In this document: positions 44,487 to 52,813 of the stretch, one piece after another
Position numbering within the stretch: the stretch's first letter is position 1
Layout of the letters: each line of letters starts with the position of its first letter
The notes under the pieces: model-generated
What the model was told of the DNA's origin: nothing
Database searches by the model: none
The model's input: only the letters and a program-made list of their open reading frames with translations
Assembly: GCA_964458385.1 (NCBI GenBank)
Contig: CAYWIS010000001.1
Location: forward strand, 1 to 64,000
DNA: 64,000 bases
Reading direction: 5' to 3'
From: JAHWKS01 sp964458385
Lineage (GTDB): Bacteria; Planctomycetota; Planctomycetia; Pirellulales; Pirellulaceae
Made by a program: the position numbers and the translations under genes

Positions 44487-45518
44487 ATGGCCCGAAACGA
44501 ACAGCTAATTCGGCAGCATAAGATTCTGCAAATCCTAGAACGCACACGGTTCGGAAGAACGCTAGAGGAGATTCGCGACGACTTGGTGAACGAACTGGGA
44601 CTCAGTTCGTTGCATGTGCGGACTGTGCGCCGTGACCTGGAAGCGCTTCAAGCGGCCGGGATCGACGTGGACAGTCACGACTCGCCCCGCGGCAAAGTAT
44701 GGAAGTTTGGCCCGCTAGCCAAAGAGGCGACGCCCATTACAGCCTCGGCAACCGAATTGATCGCCGTTTCCCTAAGCCGGGATTTGCTTTATCCGTTGGC
44801 CGGCACTCCGTTTTGGCAGGGAATCGAGTCCTTTTGGAACAAGATCAAGGAAGCGCTGCCCCAAGCGGTGTGGAATCACTATGAAAAGTATCGGCGGGTA
44901 TTGTACGTCCGCGGAATGCCGGCCAAATCCTACGAAAGTCACCATGGGATCTTGAGCACCCTCAACCGCGCGATCATGGAGCATCGTGTGGTCGAGGTCG
45001 AATACCAAAAGCCAGACGTTGAGTCAGCGCAGCGCCGCAAGATCGAACCCTACGCGATTGTTTTCTATCAGTCCAGCTTATATATCATCGCCGCGGCTTG
45101 CGAAGCACCCGAAGGCGAGGGGCGTATTCGGCATTTCAAACTCGATCGCTTCAAGAAGGCGACGGCCCTGGACGAGTGGTTCAAGCCGCCGGAAGACTTT
45201 GATCCTCAGCAACATTTGCAGGGGACGCTAGGCATCTTCACGGCCGAAGACCTGCAGGAGTTTCGCATTCGTATTAGCTCTTTAGCATCGCGCTGGGTAA
45301 TGGAAGATCCCTGGCATGAAGATCAGGAGATCGAAACGCTCGAAGATGGCAGCATGATCTTAAAGGTCCGTGCGGGCCATGAGATGGATGTCATTCCTCG
45401 CGTACTGGCCTTGGGAGATCAGGCCGAGGTCATCGAGCCAGAGTCGTGCCGGCAGAAAATCGCCGAGATTGTCGAGAAGATGGCCACGCTCTACAGCGCC
45501 GCGGCGCGCCAGCCGTAG
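44487..45518 (+). CDS. HTH-WYL transcriptional regulator
   Basis: A 343-residue regulator. An N-terminal winged helix (about 1-70: QILERTRFGRTLEEIRDDL, LHVRTVRRDLEALQAAGI) is followed by a WYL-like region (about 150-230) with KIEPYAIVFYQSSLYIIAACE-like segments, and a C-terminal WCX domain. WYL proteins bind ligands or nucleic acid in many systems. The DNA target is unknown, and the gene is not next to a defence locus here. ATG 44487 with GAAGGA (44474-44479) as ribosome site. Confidence 0.85.
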   Translation: MARNEQLIRQHKILQILERTRFGRTLEEIRDDLVNELGLSSLHVRTVRRDLEALQAAGIDVDSHDSPRGKVWKFGPLAKEATPITASATELIAVSLSRDLLYPLAGTPFWQGIESFWNKIKEALPQAVWNHYEKYRRVLYVRGMPAKSYESHHGILSTLNRAIMEHRVVEVEYQKPDVESAQRRKIEPYAIVFYQSSLYIIAAACEAPEGEGRIRHFKLDRFKKATALDEWFKPPEDFDPQQHLQGTLGIFTAEDLQEFRIRISSLASRWVMEDPWHEDQEIETLEDGSMILKVRAGHEMDVIPRVLALGDQAEVIEPESCRQKIAEIVEKMATLYSAAARQP

Positions 45519-45563
45519 TTTAGTGCGACACGTGATTCGGTGTGTCCGGCAGGGATTCGTGCA

Positions 45564-46070
45564 TCAGGCCGTTGCCGCTTCGCGCTCCAACGCTCGCTTG
45601 ACGCTTTGATAGGCGTGATGCGCTTTAAGACATGCCTGACGAAATCCTTCTGGACGTGAGACGGCTTCTAAACGGAATGTTTCGGTCGTTCCGTGCCGGA
45701 AGATCAAGTCGCCAGCGTGGTACCATTCTTGTCCGGGCCGCACGTAGATTTCGATCGTATCAAAGCGATCCAGCGCTACCGACTGCTGCTCCCGACCTTC
45801 CAGACCTCGCTCAATAATCACCCGCCGATTTGTCAGCGTGTACCGTTCCCCTGTGCCCGGCAATACGCGCAGGAAATAGAGGGCAGCCGATAGCGGGGCG
45901 AAGGCTAACGCCAGCAGGTTGCCGACGGTTAGGAACAGCCATCCAATCTGGATGCTGTATAAGCGGCCCAGCGTGCGAGCGATTCCAAACTTAGCGATAG
46001 ACGGCCAAACCGTCATGATTCGCGCTTCCGCCACACTGGAAGGAGTCACACCGGGAATCGCCTGCTTCAT
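45564..46070 (-). CDS. Membrane protein with bacterial PH domain
   Basis: A 168-residue protein. A short N-terminal segment leads into a membrane hairpin (about 40-70) and a PH-like beta domain (about 73-150) with YTLTNRRVIIERG and DTIEIYVRPGQEW. This is the bPH-type (DUF2244-like) arrangement of small membrane proteins. Function unknown. ATG 46070. It converges on the WYL regulator and lies downstream of the small gene at 46155-46331, but a terminator separates them. Confidence 0.7.
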   Translation of the reverse strand: MKQAIPGVTPSSVAEARIMTVWPSIAKFGIARTLGRLYSIQIGWLFLTVGNLLALAFAPLSAALYFLRVLPGTGERYTLTNRRVIIERGLEGREQQSVALDRFDTIEIYVRPGQEWYHAGDLIFRHGTTETFRLEAVSRPEGFRQACLKAHHAYQSVKRALEREAATA

Positions 46071-46105
46071 AACGATCTGCTGAAATCGAAGGCGTTGGCT
46101 GATGC

Positions 46106-46149
46106 AAAAAACGACAGCACCGCGCTCACAGAAGCCATTGGCGGTGCTG
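46106..46149 (-). terminator. Intrinsic terminator of the small gene at 46155-46331
   Basis: On the minus strand a perfect 9-bp stem CAGCACCGC / GCGGTGCTG (46141-46149 and 46115-46123, 17-base loop) is followed after 3 bases by six Ts (46106-46111). It starts six bases after the small gene's stop codon, which supports that gene as a separate transcription unit. Confidence 0.65.
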
Positions 46150-46154
46150 AAAAC

Positions 46155-46331
46155 CTACCAAACCCCAAGGGCAAATGCCAGTAGTACACCCATTAGGCAG
46201 TTCCAATCGGACTGGCCCATCGTTTGCGATTGCGGAATTTCGCGCCCGGGGAGCCTGCCGGCAGTCGGCACTTTTTCGACCTTGACTTGGCAATCAGGGG
46301 CGGAATAAAGTTGGAATAGCGAGGTCTGCAT
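46155..46331 (-). CDS. Small protein with C-terminal membrane segment
   Basis: A 58-residue protein starting at ATG 46331. AGGAGGT (46341-46347) lies at an ideal 9-base spacing. It runs from MQTSLFQLYSAPD through a polar middle (KVEKVPTAGRLPG) and ends with a hydrophobic C-terminal segment, MGVLLAFALGVW, preceded by SDWNC. This is a candidate tail-anchored or single-pass small membrane protein. I see no homologue. A hairpin plus T-tract follows the stop, and the divergent neighbour starts 87 bases upstream. The perfect ribosome site and terminator support expression, but the product is short. Confidence 0.55.
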   Translation of the reverse strand: MQTSLFQLYSAPDCQVKVEKVPTAGRLPGREIPQSQTMGQSDWNCLMGVLLAFALGVW

Positions 46332-46364
46332 TTTTTGCAAACCTCCTAGTTTGTCACAACGAGA

Positions 46365-46379
46365 TGTGGGTTTCCCACA
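46365..46379. promoter_or_regulatory. Palindrome between divergent small gene and 46418 gene
   Basis: TGTGGG (46365-46370), 3-base spacer TTT, CCCACA (46374-46379): a perfect 6-bp inverted repeat lying between the divergent starts at 46331 and 46418. It could be an operator shared by both promoters. No -10 or -35 box is certain here. Confidence 0.35.
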
Positions 46380-46417
46380 ATCATCGCCACACCATGGGCA
46401 TCAGGAGGTGCTGGTCG

Positions 46418-46954
46418 ATGCGCTCTAATGAACCGTCGTCCTTATTACGTCGATACTTTGCGGGGCTTGCGGAGCATACGTTTGGCGTTCAACTTGGGGT
46501 AGCTGATCCTAGCTTGGTCGACTATTTGACCGGCCTGTTGACCAAGTTCATCCGCAACGACGCGATCTACCGCATTCGCGATCTTTCGGGACGCGTTGTC
46601 GACGATGTAGCCCATATGTTCCTCGAAGCCGAGAACCGCGTCGGAAACGCGCGGCGCGAGGTGCATCGGCATATTGGCGACTTCACGCTGTTCTGGGCAG
46701 GGGTTTATCCCGAGGCCTTAGAGCGAAGGAGTCAAAGTCGCGAGTCGCGCGCGGAAAGCTTCACGATGCTCGGCAAGCGGTCGTATTTCATCGCCAGCAC
46801 CATTGAAAGTGACGCCGAAGAGGACGCGCCCAGCGACCTTTTGGAGCGTTTAAGCCAACGCTTCGAACTGTGCGCCTACGGTTTGCGCGAAGTGCGCCGT
46901 CAATGGGAGGAGCGCGACGATGGAATTCCGCCGCAAACTTTCTTAATTAATTAA
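46418..46954 (+). CDS. Conserved-looking soluble hypothetical protein
   Basis: A 178-residue soluble protein with a strong ribosome site AGGAGGTG (46403-46410) seven bases before the ATG at 46418. It has a helical, Arg/Glu-rich sequence with a FRTHFWAG-like aromatic stretch (GDFTLFWAGVYPEALE), but no motif I can name. The N-terminal half is rich in Leu, Asp and Val, as in small regulatory or scaffold proteins. Function unknown. It is transcribed away from the divergent 58-residue gene. Confidence 0.7.
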   Translation: MRSNEPSSLLRRYFAGLAEHTFGVQLGVADPSLVDYLTGLLTKFIRNDAIYRIRDLSGRVVDDVAHMFLEAENRVGNARREVHRHIGDFTLFWAGVYPEALERRSQSRESRAESFTMLGKRSYFIASTIESDAEEDAPSDLLERLSQRFELCAYGLREVRRQWEERDDGIPPQTFLIN

Positions 46955-46996
46955 CGACGGTATTGGCGCTGTTGCACAGCCTAGCGCGCGTAGTTG

Positions 46997-47851
46997 CTAA
47001 TATAGCGCCGCGGAGAGCTTGCGTTGGTACTTTGCTTTAAGGGGCGAGTCGGCGGGCAATACTTGGAATATCTCCAACATGAGCTTGCGAGCTGACTCGC
47101 CGGCGCCGCCGCGATCTTCTTCCACCGCCTGAAGGCACAGCGCGAGCGCTTCTTCGTATTCAGATTGGCCTGCCAAGGCGTGTGCGAGTTCGACCTTCAA
47201 GGCGAAGTCGCCCGGCGACGTTGCAACCTTGCTACGCAACTCATCCACGTTGGCGTTGGCATTTCCGGTCAAGTCGAGTGCTGCTTTGATCTTTTCGGCC
47301 TCAGGATCGAGGTAGCCGCTCGATTCCAACTGCTCGATCACGCGGCGGCATTCCTCGTTCTTCCCTTGGTGAAGCAGAACGCGCGCCAGCCCAATGAGTA
47401 ATTTTTCGTCCTTGGGCGATGCTTCCAAGGCTTTGCGGTACTCCGCTTCGGCCGCGACGGGGTCGGACGTTTCCAGGCGTTCCAGCTGCGCCACCTCGCC
47501 GACCTTTAGCAAACGGTCAATCCATTCTCGCAATTGGGCCGGCCGCAGCAGTCCCAGAAAATAGTCAACGGGTTTGCCATCGACCACGCCGAACACCGTC
47601 GGAAATGCTTCGACTTGGAATTCACGCAGCGCTTGCCAGTTCGATTGTTGCTCGGCCTTGACGAGTACAAACCGCCCCTGATACTCGTTGGCCAGTTGTT
47701 CGAGCAGTGGCTTGAGCATGAGGCAGGGCTGACACCAAGTAGCCCAGAAATCCAAGACCACGGGGCTCTCTTTGGAACGCTCGATCACGTCCTGCTCGAA
47801 GGTGGCGTCCGACGTATCGACAATCCAACTCGAGTTCGACTGGTCGCTCAT
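46997..47851 (-). CDS. CnoX/YbbN-like thioredoxin-TPR protein
   Basis: A 284-residue protein. The N-terminal thioredoxin domain (about 10-115) has DFWATWCQPCLMLKP, so the redox motif is WCQPC, close to the active WCGPC rather than the SQHC of E. coli YbbN. A TPR-like C-terminal region (about 130-284) contains AEYRKALEASPKDEKLLIGLARVLLHQGK. CnoX proteins are holdases with thiol activity that hand clients to GroEL. ATG 47851. It diverges from the large GH38-like gene and no chaperone gene is adjacent. Confidence 0.85.
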   Translation of the reverse strand: MSDQSNSSWIVDTSDATFEQDVIERSKESPVVLDFWATWCQPCLMLKPLLEQLANEYQGRFVLVKAEQQSNWQALREFQVEAFPTVFGVVDGKPVDYFLGLLRPAQLREWIDRLLKVGEVAQLERLETSDPVAAEAEYRKALEASPKDEKLLIGLARVLLHQGKNEECRRVIEQLESSGYLDPEAEKIKAALDLTGNANANVDELRSKVATSPGDFALKVELAHALAGQSEYEEALALCLQAVEEDRGGAGESARKLMLEIFQVLPADSPLKAKYQRKLSAALY

Positions 47852-48269
47852 AATGGCTATATCCCGAGATACACGGCAGATTCTTTCGTTCAGTGTAGGG
47901 GATCAGCCGGCCGACGCAACCCATCGATTCGCCGGTATCGTGCGGCGTCGCTGCTGGCTAAAATGTTGGGGAACGCGGGCCGGGAAGCTTCGATGCTGGC
48001 AGACGCCCCACCTTGTTCGATCCGGCGGTGAGACGCTACGGCGGAAAAGTTCGCTGCTCGTACCTGCGGGAAATGCACGCGGGGTGTTCGGCCCATGTGA
48101 CGACGATCTCGCTGGACGAGTGATCCAAATGTGGCGAACCGACGCGAGTGTACATCTGGTCATGCTGAGACGCGTGGAGCCCGCCTGCCGTTGTACGAAG
48201 TTTCTACCCCCGCGCGGTTAGAGAAAAATACGCTGCGGTTCTCGTTGTGGAGTTAAGGTCCAAGTCTGC
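47852..48269. other. Intergenic region upstream of the GH38-like gene
   Basis: About 418 bases between divergent genes. Open frames here are short and of shadow-like composition. Promoters for both flanking genes should lie here; I see no strong -35/-10 pair and no tRNA. Confidence 0.45.
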
Positions 48270-51158
48270 ATGAAATACGAGGAATTAATAATCCTTCTTC
48301 CCTGCCACAGCCTGGAGGACTTTCCGCTCCATCACGAGGGGGATGACGCCCAAGGTTTGCTCGCTGCATGGTCAGCGCTTTGGCGGCCAGAGTTGATCGC
48401 CGCTGCGGGGCAGCTTCCCCGGTGGGCTCGCGTCGATTATCCGCCCGATGTCTTGGCCAATCGTCTCGTAGTCGTCCCCACGGTGGCGCAGCCGCAATTG
48501 CCAACCGGATTTGCCCAACGGGCGAAGGAGGAAGGCGCCTGCCTGATCCGCAAGTCCATCGATCGAGACGAGATTGTGGCGCAAGCCTTGGCCTCACTCG
48601 ACGATGATATTGCGCGGGTGAACGACGACTTGGCCGCCGACTTCCTGGCCCTAGGGTATTGCTATCTGCAAGTGGAGTTGCTCACGCGGCAGATGCGATA
48701 CTCCAGCAATTTGGACCAGGTTCACTTCGGCAACCAGACCGTGGCCGCGGCGGTCGCGGCTGTCAGCGGCGATGAAGCAACGGCCCGAGAAAAACTGGCG
48801 GCTTGCTTCGATGTTCTCGCCGAGGAACGCGATCACTATTACCCGGTCGATGCGTACTTGCTCGACCTGACCATGCTTGCGCCTACGACCCTGGGACCGC
48901 TTTTTCGCAAGCAACTAGCCACACCGCTGCGCGGTAGCGTGCTGGCGTCGGCGGAATTGCTGGAAGCGATGGCCGCCCAAGAGCCGGACTCGTTAGCGGC
49001 GCTTCGGCAAGCGGTATCCGAAAATCGTGTTGCACTGGTGGGAGGCGAATGGCGCGAACTTCGACTGCCGTTGCTTTCGTGCGAAACGATTTTTACGCAA
49101 CTTCGCTTAGGGGCTGAACTTTACGAACGTCTTATTGGCACACGGCCCGAAGTTTTTGGCCGACGGCGATTTGGCTTAGTCCCGCTATTGCCGCAAGCTT
49201 TGAATAAGTTCGGTTTCGTCGGCGCATTGCACGCGACCTTGGAGGAAGGACGCTTTCCCGAAGGAACGCAAGTGAAAACGCGTTGGGAGAGTGCTGTAAA
49301 TGCCGCGATTGATGCCCTTGCGCGACCGCCTCTTAACGCCTCTCAGCCGAGCACGTTTCTGCGGTTGGCGTTGAAAATGGGCGAGTCGATGGATCGTGAC
49401 TATGTGGCGGCGCTTTGCCTGGCGCATTGGCCAGGAGTAACCTCGCCGTGGTATGAGGACTTGGGCCGCATTTCGCGTTATGTAAATGCCCTGGGGAAGC
49501 CGGTCACGCTGGAAGAGTTTTTCCACAATACCGAATCGCCGAGCCAAACAGATCGCTTCGACGCCGACCAATACCGGTCTCCCTACTTGAAGGAAGCGAT
49601 TGTACGACAAACGACCGATCCCATTTCGAGTGTTGTTCGCTGGTGGCGTCGCCGCGCCATGGCCGAGGCTATTTACACATTGGATTCACTAACGCAGTTC
49701 GTTGCGGGGCGGTCGTTGGAAGCGCTCGACCTGCCGCCGTCGCGCGGTCAAGCATGGATTGAGCGCTTGGATGGCCAAGGTGAAGAGTTATCACCGCCCG
49801 CGGACAAAACGGATCAGGCGACTGCGGCCGTGGATGACGACGCCCTTAAGCGGGAACTGGAGCAGGCCGTTGCGCGGTTCGCCCAGAAATTGCCGCGAAC
49901 GAGTGTCGCCGCCGAGCCGGGATACCTCGTGGTGAATCCGTATAGTTTTGCGCGCCGCACGACGCTGGAGACGCCTCAGCTTCCCTACCTGCCCACCGAG
50001 GGGCGGCCGATTTACGCCGTCGGACGCGATGGTGAACGCAAGTTGGCCACCGTGGATACGCCGTCGATGGGGNNNNNNNNNNGGTTTGTCTGGGCGCCTG
50101 CCGGCGCCTCAAAGCGCGATCCCAAACCCCTACCCCGACCGCTGGCGGAAGAAGGCGTCCTACGCAACGAGTTTTTTGAGGCAATTGTCAGCAACGAAAC
50201 AGGCGGGTTAGCGGCGGTAAAGGAGTATGACAAACGCGGCAATCGCCTCTCGCAGCAACTTGCGTTTCGGCTTCCCGCTCGCCGTCCGCAACCAGGTGGC
50301 GACTACCGAGGAGAAGACACAGCGGCCACGTATTCGCGGATGGTTGCCGACTCGGTCGAAGTCACGGCGTCCAATACGGTCATGGGTGAGATTGTCACAC
50401 GTGGCCGGCTAACGACTAGGAAGGGCGATACCCTGGCCACGTTTACGCAACGATTCCAGGTCTACCGAGGGAGCCGCGTGCTTCACATCGAAATGGAATT
50501 GGACCCACACGAGGAATGCCGTGCCGATCCCTGGAGCTCGTACTACTGCTCGAGATTCGCCTGGGCCAATGAAGCTGCAACGCTCTCGCGCGCGGTGAAC
50601 CTGGCGCGGCAACCGGCGAATTCCAAACGTTTAGAAGCGCCGTTATACATCGAGGTGGAAGACGGCGAGACCCGCACGACGATCTTGACGGCCGGCTTGC
50701 CCTTTCATCGCCGCACCGAGTACCGCATGCTCGACAGTTTGCTTGTCGTGCGGGGCGAAACAGCGCGTAAGTTCCGCATGGGAGTAGGAATCGAATTGAA
50801 GAATCCACTTCAGGAAGCGCTTTCATTCCTGGCGCCGCCCATGCACTGTTTCGACAATGCTCCTCCGCCGATCAATCAGAGTGGTTGGTTGTTCCACTTG
50901 GACGCGCGGAACGTGGTGGCTACGCACTGGTCTTCGGTGATCGAGGAGAATCGCGTCGTCGGGGTGCGCGTCCGATTATTGGAGAATGCCGGCCGTCCAG
51001 CGCGGTTGAAGTTCTCAGGATTTCGCCCGTTCAACAGCGCCCGGCAAGTCGATTTCCTGGGCCGACCGCTTGGCGATTGCCCGCTCGAGGAAGGCGCCGT
51101 ACGGCTAGAGATGGCTGCTCACGAATGGATCGAGGTTGAGGCGCGCTTCGCGAGTTAA
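48270..51158 (+). CDS. Large glycoside-hydrolase-38-like protein with a degenerate catalytic site
   Basis: A 962-residue cytoplasmic protein (no signal peptide). The N-terminal segment has LLPCHSLEDFP. Around residues 254-315, RVALVGGEWRELRLPLLSCETI and RPEVFGRRRFGLVPLLPQAL align with GH38 alpha-mannosidase positions, but the catalytic-nucleophile Asp of the usual WxPDxFG is not present (RRRFGL here). From about residue 629 the C-terminal beta-sandwich type appears: NEFFEAIVSNETGG and AAVKEYDKRGNRL. A 10-N gap (50073-50082) falls inside the gene and the frame is open on both sides. Hydrolase activity is uncertain. Confidence 0.65.
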   Translation: MKYEELIILLPCHSLEDFPLHHEGDDAQGLLAAWSALWRPELIAAAGQLPRWARVDYPPDVLANRLVVVPTVAQPQLPTGFAQRAKEEGACLIRKSIDRDEIVAQALASLDDDIARVNDDLAADFLALGYCYLQVELLTRQMRYSSNLDQVHFGNQTVAAAVAAVSGDEATAREKLAACFDVLAEERDHYYPVDAYLLDLTMLAPTTLGPLFRKQLATPLRGSVLASAELLEAMAAQEPDSLAALRQAVSENRVALVGGEWRELRLPLLSCETIFTQLRLGAELYERLIGTRPEVFGRRRFGLVPLLPQALNKFGFVGALHATLEEGRFPEGTQVKTRWESAVNAAIDALARPPLNASQPSTFLRLALKMGESMDRDYVAALCLAHWPGVTSPWYEDLGRISRYVNALGKPVTLEEFFHNTESPSQTDRFDADQYRSPYLKEAIVRQTTDPISSVVRWWRRRAMAEAIYTLDSLTQFVAGRSLEALDLPPSRGQAWIERLDGQGEELSPPADKTDQATAAVDDDALKRELEQAVARFAQKLPRTSVAAEPGYLVVNPYSFARRTTLETPQLPYLPTEGRPIYAVGRDGERKLATVDTPSMGXXXXFVWAPAGASKRDPKPLPRPLAEEGVLRNEFFEAIVSNETGGLAAVKEYDKRGNRLSQQLAFRLPARRPQPGGDYRGEDTAATYSRMVADSVEVTASNTVMGEIVTRGRLTTRKGDTLATFTQRFQVYRGSRVLHIEMELDPHEECRADPWSSYYCSRFAWANEAATLSRAVNLARQPANSKRLEAPLYIEVEDGETRTTILTAGLPFHRRTEYRMLDSLLVVRGETARKFRMGVGIELKNPLQEALSFLAPPMHCFDNAPPPINQSGWLFHLDARNVVATHWSSVIEENRVVGVRVRLLENAGRPARLKFSGFRPFNSARQVDFLGRPLGDCPLEEGAVRLEMAAHEWIEVEARFAS
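50073..50082. other. Assembly gap (10 Ns) inside the GH38-like gene
   Basis: Ten Ns replace unknown sequence between PSMG and FVWAPAGA of the encoded protein. The frame is open across the gap if its real length is 10 or differs by a multiple of three. Confidence 0.99.
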
Positions 51159-51240
51159 AGATAGATGCTCGTAGGCGGTTGCCTGTTCTCAGCGTGATCC
51201 GCAATGCGCAAGACATTCGCGTTGCGGCCTTGGGGGATGC

Positions 51241-51246
51241 TATACT
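51241..51246 (+). promoter_or_regulatory. Extended -10 promoter candidate before the 51292 gene
   Basis: TATACT at 51241-51246 is preceded by TGC (extended -10 form, TGnTATACT). The transcription start would be near 51253, 39 bases before the chosen ATG. No good -35 was needed for this class. Sequence resemblance only. Confidence 0.4.
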
Positions 51247-51291
51247 TGGCGGCTGGTGGCTGTGTCACTTCTCCTTCCACCGGACAATCCC

Positions 51292-52671
51292 ATGTTGAGC
51301 GTTACGTCCTCCTTGCGGGTATTCATCGGAATCTTGGTGCTTCTGCCGCCCACATTGGCTTTCGCCCAACCAACGAATCCGCGAAAGCAGGAGAAGGAAA
51401 CGCTGACGTATCCTCCGGAGCTGCCCGGCGGTAAACGCGTAGTCACATTCAATAGCCCAGATCTGCTCCGCAAGCCGGAGACCATCCATTCTGACGTCGA
51501 AGTGGCTAAGACGCCGCCAACCATTGACCTCTTGTATTATCCGGGGCAGAACTATCCGGGAAATCCTTGGTCGGTGTGGGGCGATGGTTCGGCGGCGCCA
51601 GGCCGTTATTACAGCGCCATTGGAGATCACTTAGCGCCGCAGGGCAATGCTTTCGTCTATGAATACGATGCTGAATCAAAGGAGTTTCGACTGCTGTGCG
51701 ACGTGCAGAAGCTGATCGATCTGCCCGAAGGACACTACACTCCGGGAAAAGTCCATACACGAGTGGATGTTGGGAGTGACGGTCGCGTCTACTTTGCCAC
51801 GCATCGTGGTAGCACCCGCGTCACAACGGACGAGTATCATTTCCGTGGAGACTGGGTTATTGCCGCCGATCCCAAGAGCGGCAAAGCAGAAGTGTTGATT
51901 CACGCCCCCGTCGCCAAGCACTGCATTCCTACGGGTGCACTAGATCCTAAGCGGCTGATCTTTTACGGCGGCACAACCGCCGGTGAACCCATCGGGGGCG
52001 ACGAGAATATCCAGTTCTTCGCTTACGACATCGGAGCCGGCAAGGTAATCTATACCGGCCCTCGTGGGCCTTCGCGGTACTTGATGGTTTCGACGTCAAC
52101 GGGCCGCGTCTACTACACGCCGAGTACAGAAGGGAAAACGCTGGGGCAACTGGTCAGGTTCGACCCGGCTCACCCCAATGCGCCGCAGCCGATTGACGCT
52201 TACCTTGGTCTCCGCGCGGCGACCGATGAGACGCCGCAAGGAATCATCTACACCGTGTCACAAAGCGACGGCGATCAACCCGCCCGGTTTTACGCCTTTG
52301 ACGTTACGACGGAAATGGTGCGAAAGCTTGGCCCTGCCGCTGTGGGAACACAACAGTACATCACATCGATCGACGCGGATCCCACCGGACGTTATCTCTA
52401 CTATGTGCCCGGCGCTCATGGCGGCAGCGAGAATGACGGTTGCCCCATTGTGCAATTCGATACGCAGACCGGACGAAAGAAGGTGTTGGCGTTCTTGCAT
52501 CCCTACTGCCGGGAGAAGTTTGGCTTCACGTTGTAGGGAACCTTTGGCTCGGCTGTCGATCCTGCAGGCGACAGGCTCTATATCACATGGAACAGCAGTC
52601 GCGGCGGGCGCGTTTGGGATTCTTGCCTGCTTACCGTGGTGCACATTCCCGAATCGGAACGGCTGCCCTGA
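51292..52671 (+). pseudogene. Exported beta-propeller-like protein interrupted by an amber codon
   Basis: A signal peptide (MLSVTSSLRVFIGILVLLPP) opens a long beta-repeat protein with segments such as TRVDVGSDGRVYFATHRGS, VSTSTGRVYYTPS and TSIDADPTGRYLYYVPGAHGG. The first stop, TAG at 52534-52536, comes after FLHPYCREKFGFTL. The same frame continues for 44 more codons (GTFGSAVDPAGDRLYITWNS...VVHIPESERLP) to a TGA at 52669-52671, with the same propeller style. The TAG therefore looks like a nonsense change or a base-call error. If real, the product is 414 residues and lacks its last blade. Start ATG 51292 chosen over a GTG 12 codons upstream. Function unknown. Confidence 0.7.
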
Positions 52672-52813
52672 CCCTCGGAATTGGCGAAAGTTTTGCACCC
52701 GCCGAAAAATTCGCTGCGCTTCTTAGCTTGACAGGGCCGCCCGAAAGAGGTGTCTCCCCGCCGTCATTCTCCTTGCATGGAGGCGTAGCATAGGGCGGCG
52801 AAGGCTTCTCGCA

